38,230 nt of DNA from Scatonaster sp045598705. GTDB lineage: Bacteria; Bacillota; Clostridia; Saccharofermentanales; Saccharofermentanaceae. The stretch lies in assembly GCA_045598705.1 (NCBI GenBank), contig JAZLMM010000010.1, positions 1 through 38,230 on the forward strand. The letters are read 5' to 3'. Below, in pieces: positions 32,023 to 38,230 of the stretch (position 1 is the stretch's first letter; every line of letters begins with the position of its first letter). The notes beneath the pieces were generated by a model. That model made no database searches, was not told the DNA's origin, and saw only the letters and a program-made list of their open reading frames with translations. The position numbers were made by a program, and so were the translations under genes.

Positions 32023-33831
32023 ATGTCAGACACAAGCAAGAAAAAGAATAAGAAGAAAGTGATCATCAAGGTTCTCATCATCTTCCTTGTTGCGATGGGA
32101 CTACTGACTTTCTTCTCCAATACCATCATGAACATGACGCTGACTCAAGTCAGCACACAACAGATCTACGGTGCGACATTAAGTACCATTACGCGCACAT
32201 CCGGTATGGTCCATGCCAATATCGAACAGCAGGTCAAAGCACCGAACGAATTGAAGATCGAAGGTGTAAACGTCTATCTCTATCAGGAAGTAGAAGCAGG
32301 TGAAGTACTGGCTACATTAGATATTCCTGAAGAGCGTACGGATCTGGAAGAAGCCCGCAAAGCATTGGAAGAAGCAGAGAAGCAGATGGAGTACGACAAT
32401 AGAAAACCATCTGAGAACAGCGACTTCTACGATATGGAGATGGCAGTCTACGATGCACGTAAGGCAGTCGATGAAGCGAAGAAGAATCTGGAAAATGCAA
32501 AGAATAAGGATAAGCTGATCACGCAGACAAAGAACGATATCAGTTCACTGGAAAGTCAGATTACATCTCTCCAGAAAGAGAGTGAAGTACTGGCCAATAA
32601 GCAGCAAGAGGCAGAGGGTCAGCGTGCGACTGCATATGAGAACCTTGCGGTGTATCAGGAGACATTCGATGCAGCCAATGCAACATTGAGTTCAGCGACA
32701 GCACAGCGTGATCAGGCACAGACCGCATTGGATACGGCCAATGCGAATCTCGCTGCTTGCATCACAGATTCGGCAGATCCGAATTTCAGCCAAGAGACGC
32801 TGGATGCCTGTAATCAGGCAGTCGTCGAAGCACAGGAAGCTTTGAATACGGCTTCTTCGGAAGTGACATCTGCCCAAAGCGAAGTCGATGCAGCGAAGAA
32901 AGATCTGGATACTGCGAAGTCTGCATACGATTCAGCGGATGCTACGGTCGCTTCTTATATCAGTCAAATCAAAGACAAAGAGAAAGCCGTAGCCGCTAAA
33001 GAGACAGAACTTCAGACGAAGCAAGCTGATCTGGAAGGATACAATTTACTGCCGACCACGGCGGAAGCTGAACGCACCTTGAAAGATGCACAGCATGCTT
33101 TGACCGCTTCGGAGAAGTCTTTGAATGATGCAAGAATCAATGCCGGCATCAGCAGTGATCAAGAGAAAGATGCCAAAGACGAGAAGGAGAAGGAACTTCT
33201 GAAGCTTCGCGATCAAGTCAAGAAGTTGGAAGAACAGTATGGTGTAACGGAGATCGTAGCACCGATCTCAGGAAGCGTGATTGCCATCAATGTGGACCGC
33301 AATTCTCAGTGCATGAAGGACGATGTGATCTTCGTCATTGCAGATATGAATTCTGGATTCTACATGGAATGCCCGGTGAGCAAAGCGGATGCGGCAAATA
33401 TGTATATCGGATCTGAAGTGAAGGCAGATTACTGCGACAGTGCGTACGTCGAAGCCATGCGACCGGATCCGGCGGACCCGATGAATTCTGTGATCCTTCG
33501 TGTTGCGTTGGAAGCACAGTATGTCCAGCCTGGTGCAATGACGGTCAGCTGCACAATTGCGACGTCGAACCATTCTTATGAGAATGTGGTACCGAAGGGT
33601 GCTGTGCAGGAAGATAGCGAAGGTAAATTCATCTATATTCTCGTGACGAAGAATAGTCCACTAGGTGAACGATATATCGCGAAGAAAGTACCGGTCAAAG
33701 TGATTGCAGAGGATGCAACTTCTTGCGCAATCGAAGGTTCCGGTGTCAGCTTCGCTTACTGTATCATTCGTACTGAGAAACCAATTAAGAATGGTGAACA
33801 GGTGCGCCTTGCACAAGGAGAAGCGAACTGA
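32023..33831 (+). CDS. HlyD/MacA-like membrane fusion adaptor with very long coiled coil
   Basis: A 602-residue protein. A basic N-terminus is followed by one membrane helix (about 14-33, VIIKVLIIFLVAMGLLTFF). After a strand region a split biotinyl-lipoyl domain (EVEAGEVLATLDI, later IVAPISGSVIAINV) brackets a long helical hairpin of about 310 residues rich in Ala, Glu, Lys and Gln. The C-terminal beta-barrel and membrane-proximal parts follow (VSKADAANMYIGSEV, VVPKGAVQEDSEGKFIYIL). Typical Gram-positive MacA/HlyD homologues are about 350-450 residues, so the hairpin is unusually long. ATG 32023 is preceded by AGGAGG at eight bases. Its stop overlaps the next start (TGATG), so both are translated together. 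Confidence 0.88.
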   Translation: MSDTSKKKNKKKVIIKVLIIFLVAMGLLTFFSNTIMNMTLTQVSTQQIYGATLSTITRTSGMVHANIEQQVKAPNELKIEGVNVYLYQEVEAGEVLATLDIPEERTDLEEARKALEEAEKQMEYDNRKPSENSDFYDMEMAVYDARKAVDEAKKNLENAKNKDKLITQTKNDISSLESQITSLQKESEVLANKQQEAEGQRATAYENLAVYQETFDAANATLSSATAQRDQAQTALDTANANLAACITDSADPNFSQETLDACNQAVVEAQEALNTASSEVTSAQSEVDAAKKDLDTAKSAYDSADATVASYISQIKDKEKAVAAKETELQTKQADLEGYNLLPTTAEAERTLKDAQHALTASEKSLNDARINAGISSDQEKDAKDEKEKELLKLRDQVKKLEEQYGVTEIVAPISGSVIAINVDRNSQCMKDDVIFVIADMNSGFYMECPVSKADAANMYIGSEVKADYCDSAYVEAMRPDPADPMNSVILRVALEAQYVQPGAMTVSCTIATSNHSYENVVPKGAVQEDSEGKFIYILVTKNSPLGERYIAKKVPVKVIAEDATSCAIEGSGVSFAYCIIRTEKPIKNGEQVRLAQGEAN

Positions 33832-35069
33832 TGGAGATTCGGACCAAGCTGAAAAACTATGCTGTCCGCAAGTGGGGCGATATCTGTCGACATGCCCATT
33901 ATGCACTGCTTGGCATACCCTTCGTATTGGCAGTGGGCGCGCTGGTTCTGGGTGTTGCTTCGGTAGTTCGCATCAATCAGGTGCTGGATGGACAAGCTTT
34001 CCAGTATGCAGCGGAGCAGTATGAGGCATCATCTTTGAATTATCGTCAGTTGACCGTGCTGTCTAGTTCCTTGCGACAGAGCGATAACTCCGCGCCGCAT
34101 GCTACATCGGAAGGATTGAATCCAGAGAAGGTGAAGCAGCTACACGAGGCATTGGATCTGATCGAGCGCTCCAATACCAGCAGTACTCGCCAGAATTCAT
34201 TCAACAGTAGCAATGAAGTATCGATCTGGAAGGACTGTTACTCGAGCACCGCCTTCTATCCGGTGAGTGGTTCAATCAACGGTAAGGAGACCGGTTCTCT
34301 GGAGAAGTGCGAAATAGTGGGTGTGGGTGGAGACTATGCAACCATTCACCCATTCCGTTATGAAAGTGGTGGTTTCCTCTCCCCGGAAGGTGGAGACCGA
34401 TACGCGATCGTACTCAATACGCAAATGGCGTGGAACCTTTTCCATTCTTTCCAGGTAACAGGTGCTTCGGTTTCGATCAACGGAAGTGTGTACCAAGTTT
34501 GTGGTGTAGTATGTGAAGGGGACGATGCAATCGCAGAGGCGACCGGTGTCACCGAAGCCCGCGCCTATGTGAGGTTCGAACAACTGGTCACGCTGGCCAA
34601 TGACTCCGAGATCCCTACCAACTCATATGATCAGGAAAATGCGGTGACGATCGATAGTCTGGCTGTCATGACTTACGAGGTGCTCCTTCAGGATCCAATC
34701 GACAACATTGCATATAACGATCTCATCTCAGCAATGGGTGAAAGCATCGGATACTCAGAGGGTAGTGAAGATATTCAGATTATCAATAACACCGGAAGAT
34801 TCGGTGCATGGAAATTGTGGAAGAAATACTTCCCTTTGAAAAATGCATATACCGGATTCGATGGCATGCAGGTACCGTTCTACGAACGAAGTGCACGGCT
34901 TGCGGAACAATATGTGGTATTCTGGGCGGAAACTCTGGTTGCCTCCATCGTGGTGCTGATTGTGGCCGGATGCCATATCTACGTGACATTCCATGGAAGA
35001 AATACGAAACATAAGCGGCAGGATGAGGAGGATGAAGATGAGAACATTCCCGAAATCCAGCGGGTATAA
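33831..35069 (+). CDS. Membrane protein with a MacB periplasmic-core-like domain, no ATPase and no FtsX domain
   Basis: A 412-residue protein with one N-terminal helix (about 25-48, ALLGIPFVLAVGALVLGVAS) and one C-terminal helix (about 368-390, WAETLVASIVVLIVAGCHIY). The extracellular region between them has a MacB_PCD-like block near 160-225: VGVGGDYATIHPFRYESGG, then FLSPEGGDRYAIVLNTQMAW and VSINGSVYQVCGVV. In MacB and related ABC permeases this domain sits before three further helices forming the FtsX part; these are missing, as is an ATPase. With the adaptor it may form an extracellular scaffold rather than a full pump. The assignment is by motif reading only. Its 3' end overlaps the ApbE gene by 32 bases. 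Confidence 0.6.
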   Translation: MEIRTKLKNYAVRKWGDICRHAHYALLGIPFVLAVGALVLGVASVVRINQVLDGQAFQYAAEQYEASSLNYRQLTVLSSSLRQSDNSAPHATSEGLNPEKVKQLHEALDLIERSNTSSTRQNSFNSSNEVSIWKDCYSSTAFYPVSGSINGKETGSLEKCEIVGVGGDYATIHPFRYESGGFLSPEGGDRYAIVLNTQMAWNLFHSFQVTGASVSINGSVYQVCGVVCEGDDAIAEATGVTEARAYVRFEQLVTLANDSEIPTNSYDQENAVTIDSLAVMTYEVLLQDPIDNIAYNDLISAMGESIGYSEGSEDIQIINNTGRFGAWKLWKKYFPLKNAYTGFDGMQVPFYERSARLAEQYVVFWAETLVASIVVLIVAGCHIYVTFHGRNTKHKRQDEEDEDENIPEIQRV

Positions 35070-36144
35070 GATTTCAAAGAAGATGAAGAACTCTACATGG
35101 CGAGGCGCATGGCTGCCCCGTATGTGGAGTTTTCTTGTAATTCTATGTCTTCTTGCTTCGCTTGTTGCTTGTAAGTCGGAGACTTCCCATGCGTCGGCCA
35201 GCCTCTTCGCACTCGATACCTATGTGACGATTTCTGTGGATGGCAAAGAAGCGGAAGCGGCGGTTCAGGCGGCATCGACTTCGCTTCATACATATGAGGA
35301 GATGTTCTCTCGACACCATGAGGGTGGCGAGATTGCGAAACTGAATCAAGCGACGGTTGAACAACCGGCCACGTTGTCAGAAGATACATATCAACTGCTG
35401 TCACTAACTTGCGAGTATGCAATCCTGACCGATGGTACTTTCGACCCGACGGTCGCCCCCTTGATGGATCTTTGGGGGATTGGCACTGAGCATGCACGGG
35501 TGCCAGATAAATCCGAAATCGATGAAGTTCTCACAAGGATCAACTACCGCAATGTCCAACTCCTACCGAATCATCAGGCGTATGTGAAAGACGGTGCCCA
35601 GGTAGATCTGGGCGGTGCTGCAAAGGGTGCAATCGGCGATCTTCTAATGGCGAAGATGCGCGAATTCGATGTGACGAAGATCATCTTGGATCTTGGGGGA
35701 AACATCTGTATTTGGGCAAAGAACGATACACTTCGCGTGGGCGTCACTTCACCACTGAAAATGGAAAAACAAGACCAGCAGTCCATGTGTGCCATCGTGA
35801 CGATCACAGATTCAGAACAGCCAACTTCAGTCGTGACCAGTGGGGCTTATGAGCGATTCTTCGAGCAGGATGGTATCCGCTACGGACATATTATGGATAC
35901 CCGGACCGGCGCCCCGGTCCAGACGGATCTTCTTTCTGCCACCATCGTGGGCAGTGACGGAGCGGTGTGCGATATCCTGTCGACCACGCTATACGCGATG
36001 GGACTGGAACATGGCAGAGAATGGGCACAAGATAGGAACATTGACTGTATTTTGTGCGCAGAAAATGGTACATTATGGGTATCTTCATCGCTAAAGGGGC
36101 GCGTCGATGCCGAAGAAGGATGGACAATCGAATACTTCGGATAA
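35038..36144 (+). CDS. apbE: FAD:protein FMN transferase, ApbE family lipoprotein
   Basis: A 368-residue exported flavinyltransferase, which moves FMN from FAD onto a Ser/Thr of extracytoplasmic proteins. A basic N-terminus leads to a lipobox SLVAC with Cys45. The ApbE pattern follows: LFALDTYVTISVDG, YEEMFSRHHEGGEIAKLNQA, TDGTFDPTVAPLMDLWGIG, VDLGGAAKGAIGDLL, IILDLGGNICIWA, VVTSGAYERFFEQDGIRYGH and HIMDTRTGAPVQTDLLSATI with the Mg-binding region and DILSTTLYAMG. Start ATG 35038 (alternatives at 35032 and 35023) has AGGAGG seven bases upstream. It overlaps both neighbours. No obvious substrate with an FMN-binding domain (SGAT-type site) is in the window. Confidence 0.93.
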   Translation: MRTFPKSSGYKISKKMKNSTWRGAWLPRMWSFLVILCLLASLVACKSETSHASASLFALDTYVTISVDGKEAEAAVQAASTSLHTYEEMFSRHHEGGEIAKLNQATVEQPATLSEDTYQLLSLTCEYAILTDGTFDPTVAPLMDLWGIGTEHARVPDKSEIDEVLTRINYRNVQLLPNHQAYVKDGAQVDLGGAAKGAIGDLLMAKMREFDVTKIILDLGGNICIWAKNDTLRVGVTSPLKMEKQDQQSMCAIVTITDSEQPTSVVTSGAYERFFEQDGIRYGHIMDTRTGAPVQTDLLSATIVGSDGAVCDILSTTLYAMGLEHGREWAQDRNIDCILCAENGTLWVSSSLKGRVDAEEGWTIEYFG

Positions 36145-36601
36145 GCTTACTACACGACAGCAGACGTGTGGGAAACATCTGCCGCCCCGACATTTCCGAT
36201 TCGCATCCGGAGATGTGTTCCTGATTATTGCAATCCTTGTATTCTGCGGCATCCTGATGACAGGCATGCTGGTGCGAAGACATACCTTATCCAAGAAAAC
36301 GCCATATGTGCGGATCACCGTAGACGGGAGTGTCGTCATGAGCCGAGCGTTGAGTGATTTTGCCAACGAGACGGAGTACCGCGTAACGACCGAGAACGGG
36401 GAAGTCGTCATAATCCTCAACGACCACGAAGCGTATATCCAATCCAGCGACTGTCCAGACCAGATCTGCGTGCATGCAGGGGAATTAACGAAGCCCGGAG
36501 ACGGTGCAATCTGCCTACCCAACAAGGTCGTGGTGCAGATCGTAGCGGGGACTTCCGATTCGGGAGAAACTGACGGAAAGGTGGACGCAGTGGCTAAATG
36601 A
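36107..36601 (+). CDS. NusG domain II-containing membrane protein (EetA-like)
   Basis: A 164-residue protein with a polar N-terminus of about 32 residues, a single helix (about 34-55, GDVFLIIAILVFCGILMTGM) and a small extracellular domain. The domain has the hallmark cysteines, SSDCPDQICVHAGE and DGAICLPNKVVVQI, of the NusG domain II family found beside ApbE and Gx transporters in Firmicutes. That arrangement resembles the EetA component of flavin-based extracellular electron transfer described in Listeria, where its exact role is not defined. The start lies inside the apbE gene (38-base overlap), preceded by AAAGGGG. The stop overlaps the next start as ATGA. Confidence 0.85.
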   Translation: MPKKDGQSNTSDKLTTRQQTCGKHLPPRHFRFASGDVFLIIAILVFCGILMTGMLVRRHTLSKKTPYVRITVDGSVVMSRALSDFANETEYRVTTENGEVVIILNDHEAYIQSSDCPDQICVHAGELTKPGDGAICLPNKVVVQIVAGTSDSGETDGKVDAVAK

Positions 36602-37122
36602 AGAAACATTGGACAGCTTTCCAGATCACGAAACTTGCCATCCTTCTGGCCCTGGCGCTCATGCTGAGTATTCTGGAGGCATGGCTATTGCCGAAGGGTA
36701 TTCTGCCGCTTCCCGGCCTGAAACTGGGCCTTGCCAATATTGCTATCCTGGTGACGCTATATACGGTGGGGAAGAAGGAGGCACTTCTACTTGCTATTCT
36801 TCGCTCGTTAGTAGTGCTCATGATAGGCGGTAATTTTGTCGGATTCGTATTCTCGATGCTGGGAGGCGTGTGGGCTTGGTGCGCGATGTGTCTGCTTTGC
36901 GAACGGAATCACATCTCGATATTCGGAACCAGTATCGGTGGGGCAGCCTGTCATAGTATCGGGCAGATCATGGCGGCGATGATTATGACACGGACCGTCT
37001 ATGTGATGGTCTATCTACCTTATCTGATACTGGCGAGCTGCGCGATGGGGGCGGCGATTGCTTTCCTGACGATTCCAGTGGTACGTGCACTCGACCATTT
37101 GGGAAATCCAGTGATACAATAG
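36598..37122 (+). CDS. Gx transporter family membrane protein (EetB-like, HepPPS component I-type)
   Basis: A 174-residue protein with five to six hydrophobic segments. ILEAWLLPKGILPLPGLKLG and LANIAILVTLYTVGKKEALL in the first third are diagnostic of the Gx transporter family, often mislabelled heptaprenyl diphosphate synthase component I; LVVLMIGGNFVGFVFSMLGG follows. In extracellular electron transfer loci it is called EetB. It starts within the EetA-like stop codon (ATGA), so the two are translationally coupled. It ends the overlapping gene run; the next gene has its own leader of 77 bases. Confidence 0.88.
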   Translation: MKKHWTAFQITKLAILLALALMLSILEAWLLPKGILPLPGLKLGLANIAILVTLYTVGKKEALLLAILRSLVVLMIGGNFVGFVFSMLGGVWAWCAMCLLCERNHISIFGTSIGGAACHSIGQIMAAMIMTRTVYVMVYLPYLILASCAMGAAIAFLTIPVVRALDHLGNPVIQ

Positions 37123-37199
37123 AAGCATCATTGCATGTGCGACATGGGAAAAAAGTGTTCGTGTGAGATTCAATAACTCGCAAGAATGGGAGGTAAGTC

Positions 37200-38018
37200 A
37201 TGAGAAGAAACGAGAGTCCTTTCTGGCCGAAGAAGAGCATCCTTCATCCGGCGCCTCCGAAGACTCCGGTGGAACCGGTGCGTCGTGTGCGCATGACCTT
37301 AACACGGGAAGAACAGCGCCAGATCGATAGCGTCGCGTCCAAGGATTATTCCCTGAGTATTTCTATTCTGATGGAACATGCCGGACTCGCTTGCGCCAAT
37401 GTCAGCGCAAGTCTTGCCAAGGCCACGACCACGCCGATCCATATTTTTGCCGGTAAAGGCATGAACGGTGGCGATTCCTACGTGGCCGCACGACTTCTAA
37501 AATCTTGGGGATTTCACGTAACTGTATGGGATTGCTTCCCCTCTGAGACACAGTCCAACGCAGTGCAGATCAATCGTCGTGCAGCGGAAGCTTTCGGCGT
37601 GAAGATCCGACCAGCAAATGAGTTCGATCCCAACATCTGGCAGGCGGGCATCTCCCGCATGATTCATGAAGAAGAACCCGGTATGCCTTGTGTGCTGGTT
37701 GACGGCATCATTGGCACCGGTTATGAATACTCACGTCCGCTGCCGCCGTCTCTGGTAGCGATCACAAGTCGGATCGAAGAAGGACACCGCCGCGGTGCGA
37801 GGGTGCTCTCCATCGATATTCCAACCGGCGTGGACTGTAATACAGGTGAAGTCGACCCAGGCGCCGTCTCGGCAGATGTTACGGTTTCTTTTGTACTGCC
37901 GAAGAAGGGCATCACGGTTGCACCTGGCCGCTATAAAGCGGGACAGATCAAAGTACCGACATTAGGACTACCCATTAACTTTGCAGACATTGTTCTGGGT
38001 CCAGTCGAGAAGACGTAA
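37200..38018 (+). CDS. nnrE: NAD(P)H-hydrate epimerase (YjeF N-terminal domain)
   Basis: A 272-residue stand-alone epimerase that converts R- to S-NAD(P)H hydrate so that the dehydratase NnrD can repair it. Motifs: SILMEHAGLACANV near residue 50, IFAGKGMNGGDSYVAARLL for the phosphate-binding loop (the usual form is GKGNNGGDG, so two positions differ), VLVDGIIGTGYE with the catalytic Asp, VLSIDIPTGVDCNTG and VSFVLPKKGI. A basic, proline-rich N-terminal extension of about 35 residues precedes the domain. There is no fused NnrD (carbohydrate kinase-like) domain, unlike the bifunctional form in many bacteria. ATG 37200 has GGGAGGT seven bases upstream. The sequence is complete in the window. Confidence 0.9.
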   Translation: MRRNESPFWPKKSILHPAPPKTPVEPVRRVRMTLTREEQRQIDSVASKDYSLSISILMEHAGLACANVSASLAKATTTPIHIFAGKGMNGGDSYVAARLLKSWGFHVTVWDCFPSETQSNAVQINRRAAEAFGVKIRPANEFDPNIWQAGISRMIHEEEPGMPCVLVDGIIGTGYEYSRPLPPSLVAITSRIEEGHRRGARVLSIDIPTGVDCNTGEVDPGAVSADVTVSFVLPKKGITVAPGRYKAGQIKVPTLGLPINFADIVLGPVEKT

Positions 38019-38230
38019 GGGCAACTGCACCAATTCTAGAAATCCAGGATGAACCCATCCATGCCTTTTCCCTACTGAAAAACTTTTTTGGTTCTTCACG
38101 TTTTCTTGGGAAATGGAGATCTTTTTGTCAGGCAAGAAATGTTCCTTGTTTCTTCCAGACAAGACCGTTTCCGACTGGAATGAACAAATGTCGCTGTAGT
38201 CGGAACATCTAGGACCACTTTTCACGCTGC
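38019..38230. other. Right edge, no gene seen
   Basis: No coding frame or clear RNA gene is visible. Small inverted repeats are present, such as TTCCAG (38154-38159) with CTGGAA (38175-38180), but there is no convincing terminator directly after the epimerase gene. Confidence 0.4.

Overview
This window reads as chromosomal DNA from an anaerobic, low-redox member of the Firmicutes, most likely class Clostridia. The evidence is an NfnAB-type electron-bifurcating transhydrogenase pair, ATP-dependent PEP carboxykinase, a nickel-dependent LarA racemase, Gram-positive lipoproteins, strong AGGAGG ribosome sites, an FMN riboswitch in front of the ECF riboflavin transporter, and ABC sugar importers without their own ATPase. 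I see no tRNA, rRNA, transposase, phage gene or CRISPR array. The lineage is inferred from gene content only.

Left third (1-12000), mostly housekeeping. The window opens inside pckA. It continues with an MFS exporter behind a long, possibly structured leader, a cytoplasmic GH43 glycosidase, a small PH-domain-like membrane protein, proB, an asparaginase-fold protein whose usual catalytic residues are changed, exodeoxyribonuclease III, a PpiC-type foldase lipoprotein, the FMN riboswitch with ribU, an unrecognised two-helix membrane protein, and a HerA/DUF853 ATPase with a long charged helix.

Middle (12060-21740). A four-gene unit at 12060-15000 holds a polytopic membrane protein, a small lipoprotein, a 124-residue protein with a hydrophobic segment and an acidic tail, and a radical SAM/SPASM enzyme. 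It looks like an uncharacterised peptide- or protein-modification system. Next come a CPA2-type antiporter, larA, three identical-looking terminator-like hairpins in a 53-bp tandem array, and a minus-strand group: nfnA, nfnB, a D-2-hydroxyacid dehydrogenase and a small multidrug-export-family protein.

Right part (21950-38020), all on the plus strand and mostly envelope functions. It contains an ABC exporter (ATPase plus permease) and two large paralogous lipoproteins, each a propeller-like region fused to an extracellular solute-binding domain. These are followed by MalF/MalG-type permeases, a HlyD-like adaptor with a long coiled coil, a MacB periplasmic-core-like protein lacking both ATPase and FtsX domain, and a tightly overlapping ApbE / EetA-like / EetB-like flavinylation and electron-transfer module. 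NAD(P)H-hydrate epimerase closes the run. From the second lipoprotein to the EetB-like gene the genes are close or overlapping and probably co-expressed. This assembly and the radical SAM unit are the two best candidates for undescribed biology.
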